This document shows, piece by piece, positions 56,856-64,000 of a stretch of 64,000 bases of DNA. Source of the DNA: Paenibacillus aceti (lineage in GTDB: Bacteria > Bacillota > Bacilli > Paenibacillales > Paenibacillaceae); NCBI RefSeq assembly GCF_003614185.1, contig NZ_KZ987724.1:1108159-1172158 (forward strand), written 5' to 3'. The notes beneath the pieces were generated by a model. The model saw only the letters and a program-made list of their open reading frames with translations. It made no database searches and was not told the origin of the DNA. The position numbers and the translations under genes were made by a program. Each line of letters begins with the position of its first letter. Position 1 is the first letter of the stretch.

Positions 56856-57989
56856 TTACTTTGATTTGACGGATCTAGCAGACTTCGCAGGTTTGGTGGA
56901 TTTGTTGGCGGATTTACATTTGCATTTGCGGCAGGAAATCGTCTTCAGGGCTGCAGCTGACAGGGGATGGGTGTACACATATTGCTTCTGCTTCCCGCGA
57001 TCTGGCTTCGACAGGCCGTGCTTCCCGCTATCGGCCACTTGGGCGCCGAACACCTTCATGAACCAATCGACGGGGTAAGAGATGGAACGATAACCGTTGT
57101 CAGATCCGGCAAAATTGACGGCCGCGGCTTTATTTCCTTTCTTCGTCAGCCAGACAGAGCCTGAATCTCCCGGTAAGGAGACAGGTTTTTTTCCGCGAAT
57201 GACACTCTGATTCTTGAAAGTGATGGCTCCCAAATTGCCATAATCCCCGTAATTGACCTGAATATCCGTATGAATGGATTCAACGGTGCCTGTCACGATG
57301 CCGCTCGTTCGGCCTACCTTCTTGAAGCGATCGCCCACCTTGTATTGCGTAACGTACCCGGGTACTTTGCCGAATACAGCATATGTCGGCTTGACGAGAT
57401 TCCTTCGCAGCGGACGGGAGATGGCCGCATCTATATAATTCGCCTTTTTCTTTTGAAGCTTGACGTATTTGCTCAAGTATCCGACCAGATCTTGCTTGAC
57501 GGTTCCTCCATCGGCTCCGCCGGGTTGAATGGTTGCCGAGGGCCGACTCGTATTGCCGTCCACAAGCACATGATTATTGCTAAAGATATAACGGTTATGC
57601 CCCCGGGCATCCGTGCTGACGATCAGTCCGGCCGTCCCTGATTCATCCGGTTGTCCAATGCTATAGCCGGCGATGACAGGGCGGATGCGCTTCATAAATT
57701 TTCCGCTGTCTACGCCGTTCTTCTTGAAGCCCTTGGAACGTACCACCCGGACAGGGACGCCGGAGATTTTCTTGGCGATTACGGGGGGCGTTTGCCGGGA
57801 ATGTGTATTTTTACGCTTACGGCCTGCTGCGGTGGCTTTCGCCGGGGTAGCGTAGACGATGACAGCTGCTCCTTTTCCCGGTTTGCCGGGCTCCTTCAGA
57901 CCGACGCCAATTCCGTGAATTCCCTGCTGCTTCAGCATATGGTTAGCGATACGTTGCTTCAATAAATAGGCTTTGCGAAAACTGGTCAA
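56856..57989 (-). CDS. Trypsin-fold serine protease-like protein
   Basis: 377-residue protein of the chymotrypsin/trypsin fold. The likely triad is H140 (FSNNHVLVDGN), D187 (YIDAAIS) and S276 (LPGDSGSVW). The N-terminal ~100 residues are basic and lysine-rich (AAGRKRKNTHSRQ), with HGIGVGLKEPGKPGKGAAVIVY, a segment seen in bacterial proteases of this group. No signal peptide, so export, if any, is non-classical or linked to the spore. The C-terminal tail is CRKCKCKSANKSTKPAKSAR. The substrate is unknown. Confidence 0.78.
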   Translation of the reverse strand: MTSFRKAYLLKQRIANHMLKQQGIHGIGVGLKEPGKPGKGAAVIVYATPAKATAAGRKRKNTHSRQTPPVIAKKISGVPVRVVRSKGFKKNGVDSGKFMKRIRPVIAGYSIGQPDESGTAGLIVSTDARGHNRYIFSNNHVLVDGNTSRPSATIQPGGADGGTVKQDLVGYLSKYVKLQKKKANYIDAAISRPLRRNLVKPTYAVFGKVPGYVTQYKVGDRFKKVGRTSGIVTGTVESIHTDIQVNYGDYGNLGAITFKNQSVIRGKKPVSLPGDSGSVWLTKKGNKAAAVNFAGSDNGYRSISYPVDWFMKVFGAQVADSGKHGLSKPDRGKQKQYVYTHPLSAAALKTISCRKCKCKSANKSTKPAKSARSVKSK

Positions 57990-58091
57990 TAGTAGTCACC
58001 TTTCTCTCTCGCTTTTTGTTTTATTGTATGCAGGGGGCAAGGCATCTGCCTGCCCAAGCTTGAGCAGCTTGACTCTACATTGAGGTACCGA

Positions 58092-58120
58092 TTGACGCTA
58101 TAACGTGAATGTAATATAAT
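58092..58120 (+). promoter_or_regulatory. SigA-type promoter of the fluoride-riboswitch leader
   Basis: TTGACG (58092-58097), 17-bp spacer, TATAAT (58115-58120). The start near 58127 puts the aptamer about 20 nt into the RNA. Confidence 0.8.
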
Positions 58121-58145
58121 TTGGTAGTAAATTGAGTGAAACGAA

Positions 58146-58228
58146 TAGGCGATGGAGTTCGCCATAACCGCCATGAAGGCTAATGACTCCTACCAGGAAT
58201 GGGTATCCTGGTAGGAGTCTGTTTTTTT
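58146..58228 (+). ncRNA. Fluoride riboswitch (crcB motif) with terminator platform
   Basis: TAGGCGATGGAGTTCGCCAT, an AACCGCC stem and GGCTAATGACTCCTAC carry the conserved fluoride-aptamer pattern (GGCGAUGGNGUUCGCC ... GCUAAUGACNCCUAC). GACTCCTACCAGGA (58185-58198) can instead pair with TCCTGGTAGGAGTC (58206-58219) before TGTTTTTTT, an intrinsic terminator. Fluoride binding holds the ACTCC segment in the pseudoknot and lets transcription proceed to the exporter gene. Confidence 0.93.
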
Positions 58229-58269
58229 GAGCTATGGCGGCAGATTATTTAGAGAAGAGGAACTATGCT

Positions 58270-59604
58270 ATGAAAGAACTAAATGGGGAGAGATGGGGAA
58301 GTCTGCTGTACAGATACCCGCATATTGCTTATCTGGGGTCTTTTATCAAATGGATTGTACTCGGGGGGATCATTGGCATTCTTGCCGGAAGCGCCTCGGC
58401 CTTCTTCCTGCACAGTCTCGATTATGTGACACAGCAGCGTCTATCGCATCCGTGGCTATTATTCCTATTACCTGTGGGCGGGGTGCTAGTCAGCTATTTA
58501 TATATGAAATTTGGTGGTAACAGCTCTAAGGGGAATAATCTGATCTTGGAAAATATTCAGAACAGTAATGAGACGATCCCGCTGCGAATGGCTCCGCTCG
58601 TATTGTTCGGGACGCTGCTCACTCATTTGTTTGGCGGTTCGGCTGGGCGTGAAGGCACAGCGGTACAAATGGGCGGAAGTCTGGCGGAATGGTTCGGTAA
58701 AATCATCAAGATCAACCCGATGGACCGGCGTATTCTGCTGATGTGCGGCATTAGCGGCGGCTTCGGCTCGGTGTTCGGAACTCCGTTAGCCGGCGCGGTC
58801 TTCGGCCTTGAAGTAATAGCCATCGGGATGATCAGCTATCGGGCGCTCATCCCTTGTTTTGCTGCCAGCTTCGTCGGTGATATTGTGGCGACTCATGTAT
58901 GGGCTGTCCATCATACGGGCTATTCTGTAGATCTGTTCCCAAGCTTATCCGCGATGGTGCTGCTTAAGGTGCTGATCGCGTCTGCCATCTTCGGTCTGGT
59001 GGGGCTCTGCTTCAGTGAATTAACTCATTTCCTGAAAAAAACCTTTACCCGCCTGTTTAAGAACCCGATGCTTAAATCGGCTGTCGGCGGCCTGATCATT
59101 ATCGCCCTCGTCTATCTTGTCGGAAGTCGCGACTATTTGGGTTTGGGCATACCGTTAATTACTAGCTCACTCTCGGAGGGAGTATCGCCATTTGCTTTTC
59201 TGTGGAAGCTACTGTTTACTTCCCTTACGCTCGGCACCGGATTCCAGGGCGGAGAGGTCACGCCACTATTCGTGATCGGGTCAACTCTGGGGCATACGCT
59301 TGGTGACTTGCTTCATATATATGCACCTTTTCTGGCTGCGCTTGGCTTTATTGCGGTCTTCTGTGGGGCGACAAGCACGCCGATCGCGTGCTTCATTATG
59401 GGGATCGAGATATTCGGCTCTGAGGGAGCGCTGTATATGTTCATCGCTTGTATCGTAAGCTATGTATTCTCCGGCCACACAGGGATCTATACTTCCCAGC
59501 AAATCGGCGTTTCGAAGAGCTCTCTGCTGCAGATTGATACGGACACTTCCCTGAATGATTGGAGGAAGATCAAGAGGCAGCCTCGGGATTCTAGTAAAGA
59601 ATAG
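58270..59604 (+). CDS. CLC-F type fluoride/proton antiporter
   Basis: About 444 residues from ATG 58270 (AGAGGAA upstream; ATG 58234 would add 12 residues but lies very close to the terminator). CLC-fold exporter that removes cytoplasmic fluoride. The selectivity segment is GGSAGREGTAVQMGGSLAEW: GREGT rather than the GREGP of chloride CLCs. GGNSSKGNNLILENIQ replaces the GSGIP anion loop. Later blocks are GISGGFGSVFGTPLAGAVFGLE and GTGFQGGEVTPLFVIGSTLG. The fluoride riboswitch directly upstream makes the ion assignment firm. The gene is monocistronic. Confidence 0.95.
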   Translation: MKELNGERWGSLLYRYPHIAYLGSFIKWIVLGGIIGILAGSASAFFLHSLDYVTQQRLSHPWLLFLLPVGGVLVSYLYMKFGGNSSKGNNLILENIQNSNETIPLRMAPLVLFGTLLTHLFGGSAGREGTAVQMGGSLAEWFGKIIKINPMDRRILLMCGISGGFGSVFGTPLAGAVFGLEVIAIGMISYRALIPCFAASFVGDIVATHVWAVHHTGYSVDLFPSLSAMVLLKVLIASAIFGLVGLCFSELTHFLKKTFTRLFKNPMLKSAVGGLIIIALVYLVGSRDYLGLGIPLITSSLSEGVSPFAFLWKLLFTSLTLGTGFQGGEVTPLFVIGSTLGHTLGDLLHIYAPFLAALGFIAVFCGATSTPIACFIMGIEIFGSEGALYMFIACIVSYVFSGHTGIYTSQQIGVSKSSLLQIDTDTSLNDWRKIKRQPRDSSKE

Positions 59605-59613
59605 CTTGTTTAA

Positions 59614-59650
59614 AGAATGAGCCGCAGTTGGGCTGCGGCTCATTCGGTTT
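59614..59650 (+). terminator. Terminator of the fluoride exporter gene
   Basis: GAATGAGCCGCAG-TTGGG-CTGCGGCTCATTC followed by GGTTT. It also faces the convergent DUF4183 gene. Confidence 0.75.
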
Positions 59651-59667
59651 CGGGGCATAGGTTACTT

Positions 59668-60087
59668 TTAGGAGGTTATAGTGATGATTGGTGCTGAAAT
59701 ATCCGGCGGTGTCGAGAGAGTCGAAGTTACGTTGGCGAAGCTGACGACCTCTAATTGAATAGGCGTGCCCGCGGAAAGATCCGGAGTCGTTGCGTTTAAC
59801 ACAAGACTGCCCGTAGACAATGTTGACAGAGATTGCTGCTGGAGGACGCCGTTGATATACACATTATAATAATCATTAGCGGTTAGCGTCGGCAGTGTCG
59901 TAATCGCAGTATCCGAATCATCGACGAAGCTTGCTGCCGGAATCGTCGTGTCAGTAGCTCCCAGCATCGGTGCGGTTAAGGTTGCAAAATAACGGGTCGT
60001 GTCCGGGTTCAGGTTTGTCGTAACGCCACCACCACTGGCGATAGGCGCGCTGGCTGTAGCCGTAAATACAGGTTTAATAACTCCCAT
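59668..60087 (-). CDS. DUF4183-domain protein
   Basis: 139-residue Thr/Ala-rich protein without signal peptide or membrane segment. The DUF4183 region (about 25-120) includes RYFATLTAPML, IPAASFVDDSDTAITTLPTL, YYNVYINGVLQQQSLSTLST and LVLNATTPDLSAGTPIQLEV. In Bacillales such domains occur in spore-surface and collagen-like proteins, probably as a trimerising head (inference). It is divergent from a collagen-like gene whose C-terminus has the same NVYINGxLQ / AGTPI pattern. GAAGGAGTGAG precedes the ATG. Confidence 0.85.
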   Translation of the reverse strand: MGVIKPVFTATASAPIASGGGVTTNLNPDTTRYFATLTAPMLGATDTTIPAASFVDDSDTAITTLPTLTANDYYNVYINGVLQQQSLSTLSTGSLVLNATTPDLSAGTPIQLEVVSFANVTSTLSTPPDISAPIITITS

Positions 60088-60267
60088 TTGTGCTCACTCC
60101 TTCTTAATCTATGATGAAATCGAGAGATTCTCGATTCATAACATATAATGATTTTTTTGTAGAATGGAGACGGCCTTTCGCCGTCCAGATTAATTTCAAA
60201 CATTTGACCAGGTCTAGGTAAAATGTCCATTTCCCCGCTACGTATTCTACATAAGATAACATAGTCA

Positions 60268-61143
60268 TTGATCATGGATGAGGGGGTGGAGCTATTGTAT
60301 TTACGCATCGTGAACAGGCGGGGAGCCAGGAAAGCGCGGGGGGCGAAACGACACCAAAAGTATACAGTGAAGCGAGCTTTGAAGGCTCATTATGTAAGAT
60401 CGGCTAGACAACATAGCAAGAAATTTGCTGCTTGCAAGAGAGGGCACAGAAAACGGTCTTTGAGACCTCATAGAGAAGTGTTAAAATGTCATATTCCTCA
60501 TGTTATCTCGAAGGATAAGGTGGATGAGTTACCGATCCAACACTCGGAAACCCGGGGTGGGACGGATCAGCATCAAATGATGAGGATACCAGGCCCGAAG
60601 GGGCCAGCAGGACCGGTAGGACCACCCGGGCCGGAAGGTCCGAAGGGTTCAGCAGGCCCGCCCGGGCCTCCAGGACCCCAGGGACCTCCGGGAATTCCAG
60701 GTCCGGTTGGCCTTCAGGGATCGGCAGGCGAACCTGGTCCGTCAGGTCCTCCGGGGCAACAGGGGCTGCGAGGATTTACCGGTGATCCGGGTCCTCCAGG
60801 ACCTCAGGGTCCGCCGGGACCACCCGGGCCCCCTGGGCCGACAAATTTAAGCGTCATCGTGCTCACATTCCGGTATTTTTATTTTCCAGAGACCGATCTG
60901 CAATCCACTGTTGTCATCCCCGTAGATCAGTTCCAGAATGATGATGGAGATCTCGCAGTTCAGTTCCTGGAGCCTCAACCTAACCATTCCTCGAATCTGT
61001 ATATTAACGGAATCCTGCAGGAAGGGAGGCTATACGAAGTTACCGCGGATTCCTTGATCCTTGAATTAGGCGATGATACGGTATCTGCGGGTACGCCGAT
61101 TATTATCGAGCAGGTGAGAATCAACTTGCGCATTACCGAATAA
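60268..61143 (+). CDS. Collagen-like protein with DUF4183-type C-terminal head
   Basis: About 282-291 residues. The N-terminal ~95 residues are strongly basic ([44 protein letters not shown]) and of no known family. A collagen region of about 28 uninterrupted Gly-X-Y triplets follows (residues about 108-191; [19 protein letters not shown], then [12 protein letters not shown]). The C-terminal ~95 residues resemble DUF4183 ([40 protein letters not shown]). The start may be TTG 60268, ATG 60274 or TTG 60295; the last has AGGGGGTGGAG just upstream. Likely a filament of the spore surface. Confidence 0.85.
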   Translation: MIMDEGVELLYLRIVNRRGARKARGAKRHQKYTVKRALKAHYVRSARQHSKKFAACKRGHRKRSLRPHREVLKCHIPHVISKDKVDELPIQHSETRGGTDQHQMMRIPGPKGPAGPVGPPGPEGPKGSAGPPGPPGPQGPPGIPGPVGLQGSAGEPGPSGPPGQQGLRGFTGDPGPPGPQGPPGPPGPPGPTNLSVIVLTFRYFYFPETDLQSTVVIPVDQFQNDDGDLAVQFLEPQPNHSSNLYINGILQEGRLYEVTADSLILELGDDTVSAGTPIIIEQVRINLRITE

Positions 61144-61389
61144 CTGGATCGGGTGGGCTGTCGTGCTGGAATCAGCTGGATTCATGCGGAGGGCGTGGAT
61201 TCAGTATGATGCGGTGCGGCAGTCCCATCTGCGTAGCCAAGGTTTTATATTGCGTTGCGCCATCTTTTATAATGGAATAGCCGTGACTTTTGTTGCCGAT
61301 CAGATAGAATAGAATTAGAGTTGGAGTTGGAGATGGCAGGTTTGCTTAACCTACCGAGTAGAGCTTGAGAATGGAGAAGATAGAACTGT

Positions 61390-62268
61390 ATGAAGAAATT
61401 CAAGAAATTTTATATTGAGACGACGAGTGTTTGCAATTTAGCTTGCAGCTTCTGTCCACCGACCCAAAGACAAGCCCGCTTCATTAAGGTGGAGGATTTC
61501 TGTAAAATATTAGACGATATTAAGCCGTATACGGATTACATATATTTTCATGTCAAGGGTGAACCGTTGCTTCATCCCAAAATCGATCACTTGCTTGATC
61601 TAAGTCACGAAAAGGGCTTCAAAGTGAATATTACGACGAACGGAACGCTGCTTCACAAAGCCGCTCCCAAGCTTCTCGGCAAGCCAGCGCTGCGGCAAAT
61701 GAACTTCTCCCTGCACAGCTTCGACGGTCATGCGGGGTCAGAGAACCGCGAGGGGTATTTGCGGGAAATTTTCAACTTCGTTCGCAAAGCGACGGCAGCA
61801 TCGGATTTAATTGTGTCCTTCCGGCTCTGGAATCTGACGAGGGATAATGTGGAGAACAGCATCCGTCACCGCAATCGGGCGACGCTCGCCTTGATTGAAG
61901 AGGAATTCGGTCTTGATTACCGGATTGAGGAGAGGGTTATGCCAGGCAGTGGCATGAAGATCGCGGAGCGAATTTATCTGAACCAGGATATTGAATTCGA
62001 TTGGCCGGATCTGAAGGCCGAGGAGGATGACGGCCGTGGATTCTGCCATGGGCTGCGCAATCAGGCGGGGATTCTCGTAGATGGGACGGTCATTCCTTGT
62101 TGTCTCGATGGAGAGGGAGTCATTAATCTCGGTAATGTGTATGAATCGCCCTTCGCTGAGATTATCGAGGGGGAGCGGGCTACCCGGCTGTATGAAGGTT
62201 TCTCCCGCAGGGAAGCGGTGGAAGAGCTATGCCGCAAATGCGGCTACCGGCGCAGATTCGGAAGTTAA
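61390..62268 (+). CDS. Radical SAM-SPASM protein
   Basis: 292-residue radical S-adenosylmethionine enzyme. The 4Fe-4S cluster motif is CNLACSFC near residues 15-22. GEPLLHP and NITTNGTLL are core-barrel segments. The C-terminal SPASM-like part has GILVDGTVIPCCLDGEGVIN, LGNVYESPFAEI and a closing CRKCGYR. The family modifies peptides, proteins or small molecules. No precursor peptide or modification partner is seen next to it, so no substrate is offered. It is followed 43 bp later by a WYL regulator, possibly co-transcribed. ATG 61390 has only a weak AGATAGAA ribosome binding site. Confidence 0.87.
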   Translation: MKKFKKFYIETTSVCNLACSFCPPTQRQARFIKVEDFCKILDDIKPYTDYIYFHVKGEPLLHPKIDHLLDLSHEKGFKVNITTNGTLLHKAAPKLLGKPALRQMNFSLHSFDGHAGSENREGYLREIFNFVRKATAASDLIVSFRLWNLTRDNVENSIRHRNRATLALIEEEFGLDYRIEERVMPGSGMKIAERIYLNQDIEFDWPDLKAEEDDGRGFCHGLRNQAGILVDGTVIPCCLDGEGVINLGNVYESPFAEIIEGERATRLYEGFSRREAVEELCRKCGYRRRFGS

Positions 62269-62311
62269 ACAGCGAACACATCAGTTAACAGACTGTGATG
62301 CAGGAGGGGCC

Positions 62312-63226
62312 ATGTCTAAAATTACACGTTTGTTTGAAATCGTCTATATTTTGCTGGATCGGCGGAATGTGACTGCGAAGGAACTGGCTGATTATTTCGA
62401 GGTGTCTCCGCGAACGATCTATCGCGATCTCGACATTCTTAGCGAAGCTAACATACCGATCTACACGAATAAAGGCAAAGGCGGCGGAATCTGTCTATTA
62501 GAGAATTATGTCCTCAATAAATCACTGCTGTCCGAGCAGGAACAGCGGGATATTCTGTCGGCGCTGCAGGGCATGAAGGCTACTCACTATCCTGAGCTAA
62601 ACCAGATTCTCGATAAAATGAGCGGCATATTCGGACTTCAGCAAGCAAGCTGGGTTGAGGTGGATTTTACAGACTGGAGTGATCAGAAGCAGGGGCAGTT
62701 CCAGCTGATTAAGACGGCCATTCTGGAACGGAGAAGATTGTCCTTCGATTATTACGGATCGAGCAACTGCGCGAGAACTTCGCGAATCGTAGAGCCACAG
62801 CAGCTATGGTTCAAGGCCAAAACCTGGTATTTGAAGGCATATTGCCTGGAGAAGCAGGGGATGAGGGTGTTCAAGCTATCCCGGATGAAGCGATTGCAGC
62901 TTCACGACGAGACTTTCCATAGAAGTAACTATGAGCTTGCTAATGATGAACAGGCACCTATAGACTGCACTGCCCAGCTGCCTATTGTTACCGTCAAACT
63001 GAAATTAGATCAGGCTCTATCCTACCGAGTCTATGACGAATTTGAAGAAGAGCAAGTCGAGCGCAGCGCGGAGGGAGACTTCATAGTGACGGTCAGCTAT
63101 CCGGAGAATGAATGGGTGTATGGTTATATTCTGTCTTTCGGGACCATGGCAGAGGTATTGGAGCCGCCTCGTTTGCGGGAGATTATCAAGGATAAGTTGC
63201 AGGGGATGCTAGAGAACTATAGTTGA
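62312..63226 (+). CDS. WYL-domain (YafY-type) transcriptional regulator
   Basis: 304 residues. ATG 62312 is preceded by AGGAGGGG; an in-frame lead to 62081 overlaps the upstream gene and is not used. N-terminal HTH_11/DeoR-like winged helix (VTAKELADYFEVSPRTIYRD). The central WYL domain (about 135-215) has IVEPQQLWFKAKTWYLKAYC, the R-x-FKLSRM segment and the ligand-facing aromatic residues. A C-terminal WCX extension ends PPRLREIIKDKLQGMLENYS. Ligands of WYL regulators are often nucleotides or nucleic acid. The target is unknown. Confidence 0.92.
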   Translation: MSKITRLFEIVYILLDRRNVTAKELADYFEVSPRTIYRDLDILSEANIPIYTNKGKGGGICLLENYVLNKSLLSEQEQRDILSALQGMKATHYPELNQILDKMSGIFGLQQASWVEVDFTDWSDQKQGQFQLIKTAILERRRLSFDYYGSSNCARTSRIVEPQQLWFKAKTWYLKAYCLEKQGMRVFKLSRMKRLQLHDETFHRSNYELANDEQAPIDCTAQLPIVTVKLKLDQALSYRVYDEFEEEQVERSAEGDFIVTVSYPENEWVYGYILSFGTMAEVLEPPRLREIIKDKLQGMLENYS

Positions 63227-63255
63227 TTTGGGGGATGCCTAGGGGCATCTTCTTT

Positions 63256-63511
63256 TAGTTGCATTTTATACAGTTAAAATCCCTATTTTCTCAGGAATCC
63301 AGGGAAAGTATTCTTCTAGCTGTACTTTATGCAATTAAAGGGAGGACGGAGTTGATTAGTGGTGTTTTAACTGTACTTTATGCAATTAGAACCATCAGCG
63401 GTGGATTCTCCTCAGATCGGGGCTTGGGCAAGGGAATAGTTGTATTTTCGCAGTTATATTCTAGTCTGAGGCCTATTACACGGGAGATAAGTGTATTTTT
63501 ACAACTATTTG
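63256..63511. repeat. Dispersed intergenic repeat, family C (locus 3)
   Basis: TGCATTTTATACAGTTAAAA, AGCTGTACTTTATGCAATTA, AACTGTACTTTATGCAATTA, AATAGTTGTATTTTCGCAGT and GATAAGTGTATTTTTACAAC follow each other with alternating orientation over 255 bp. No gene is seen between 63227 and 63753. Confidence 0.65.
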
Positions 63512-63560
63512 TACTTACTGCAATACGAGTTAGCAAGGGCGTGTGCGAGCGTCTACTTTT

Positions 63561-63591
63561 TTGACATGAAAAAGAGTTAATATGACATAAT
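63561..63591 (+). promoter_or_regulatory. Possible promoter of the DinB-like gene
   Basis: TTGACA at 63561-63566 and CATAAT at 63586-63591 with a 19-bp spacer. The long spacer lowers confidence. A separate TATAAT lies at 63611. Confidence 0.35.
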
Positions 63592-63753
63592 GCTGTCAGT
63601 TGATCGCTTCTATAATGTAGATAAGTTGAACTAAAGAAGGACTGGAACATTTCACCCGGCGGCAAGTGGCATCTGTGCAAGCATTAGTTCAACAGCTGAG
63701 CTGTATGGGGAATGGGGATTTATTTTCATAGGGGAGGAAGGAGGGGGATACAC

Positions 63754-64000
63754 ATGGCCAAGACGAATGCTGAACTGGTTCAGGAGTATGATGGCTTTAT
63801 CGGATTTATCGATTCGTTGGAGGATGTGCTTGAGGACGGGAAGTGGGGTCTTCCAATTGCGGAGGGGAAGTGGACCGTGAAGGATATCGTCTGCCATTTG
63901 ATGAAATGGGACAAGTATTTCTATGAGGAAGCGATTCATAAGATTGAGTTGAATGAGCCAGTGACGGTCAAGCATCTGGACTTTAATGAGTTCAATGCGC
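63754..64000 (+). CDS. DinB/ClbS-like protein (cut by window edge)
   Basis: The first 82 residues of an open frame: MAKTNAELVQEYDGFIGFID, IAEGKWTVKDIVCHLMKWDK, and HKIELNEPV. The WTVKDIVCHLMKWD segment, with a His in the metal-site position of the first long helix pair, is the DinB-superfamily pattern. Those four-helix proteins include thiol S-transferases and ClbS-like self-protection proteins. AGGAAGGAGGGGG lies 6-10 bp upstream. The 3' end is outside the window, so the exact subgroup cannot be settled. Confidence 0.75.
   Translation, partial: MAKTNAELVQEYDGFIGFIDSLEDVLEDGKWGLPIAEGKWTVKDIVCHLMKWDKYFYEEAIHKIELNEPVTVKHLDFNEFNA

Noticed and set aside
60250-60258. CATAAGATA as a sigma-K type -10 before the collagen-like gene
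   Set aside because: The -10 pattern fits but no AC -35 lies at the required distance, so sporulation control is not claimed from it.

Overview
The window looks like chromosome from a Gram-positive, spore-forming member of the Bacillales, most probably Paenibacillus or a close relative. The reasons are strong AGGAGG-type ribosome binding sites with frequent GTG/TTG starts, S-layer-homology (SLH) anchoring, YesM/YesN-type two-component pairs beside LplA/LplB-type sugar importers, collagen-like and DUF4183 proteins, and a SigA-family sigma factor. This is inference from gene families; no rRNA or tRNA gene is present to confirm it.

Layout. 1-2378: most of an IS66 element (tnpA, tnpB, tnpC; tnpC runs off the left edge). 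2379-3300: non-coding, with a two-copy 120-bp tandem repeat. 3.3-12.2 kb: a small membrane protein with an Xre regulator, an erythromycin-esterase-like exoprotein, an AraC regulator, a 1492-residue surface protein fusing a metallophosphatase to a GH8 glycosidase and SLH domains, and a CAP-domain exoprotein. 12.3-14.3 kb: an FMN/FAD fumarate- or urocanate-reductase-like lipoprotein with a well-placed Fnr site. 14.6-16.6 kb: a DUF2798 membrane-protein gene split by a complete insertion sequence with readable inverted repeats and target duplication. 16.9-22.5 kb: DEAD-box helicase, FabV enoyl reductase, a Gfo/Idh oxidoreductase and a coiled-coil protein. 22.7-33 kb: a glycan-use cluster (histidine kinase, AraC response regulator, two permeases, binding lipoprotein, GH85 endo-beta-N-acetylglucosaminidase). 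33-42.7 kb: two MFS transporters, a TIM-barrel protein with a YfcE phosphodiesterase, a TrpXYZ-like ABC transporter, an ABM protein, a VTT-domain protein and a UPF0173 hydrolase. 43-46.2 kb: a chemoreceptor remnant and a manganese-type ABC transporter behind a MntR-like box.

The most interesting part is 46.4-55.5 kb. A SigA-type promoter leads into two complete c-di-AMP (ydaO/yuaA) riboswitches in series, each with its own terminator. They are followed by an unrecognised 138-residue protein, kdpA, kdpB, kdpC and a gene for two tandem KdpD sensor modules with no membrane or kinase part. No kdpE or kinase-bearing kdpD is present. The locus lies between two inverted copies of a ~300-bp hairpin-rich repeat. 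Control of this K+ pump therefore looks RNA- and c-di-AMP-based rather than KdpDE-based.

55.6-64 kb: a short RpoD-like sigma factor lacking region 1.1, a trypsin-fold protease, a fluoride riboswitch with its CLC-F fluoride exporter, a divergent DUF4183/collagen-like pair, a radical SAM-SPASM enzyme, a WYL regulator and the start of a DinB-like gene.

Three dispersed intergenic repeat families recur: A (inverted pieces around GTTTCGTTAG), B (the ~300-bp element) and C (AATAGTTGTA/TACACTTAT pieces).
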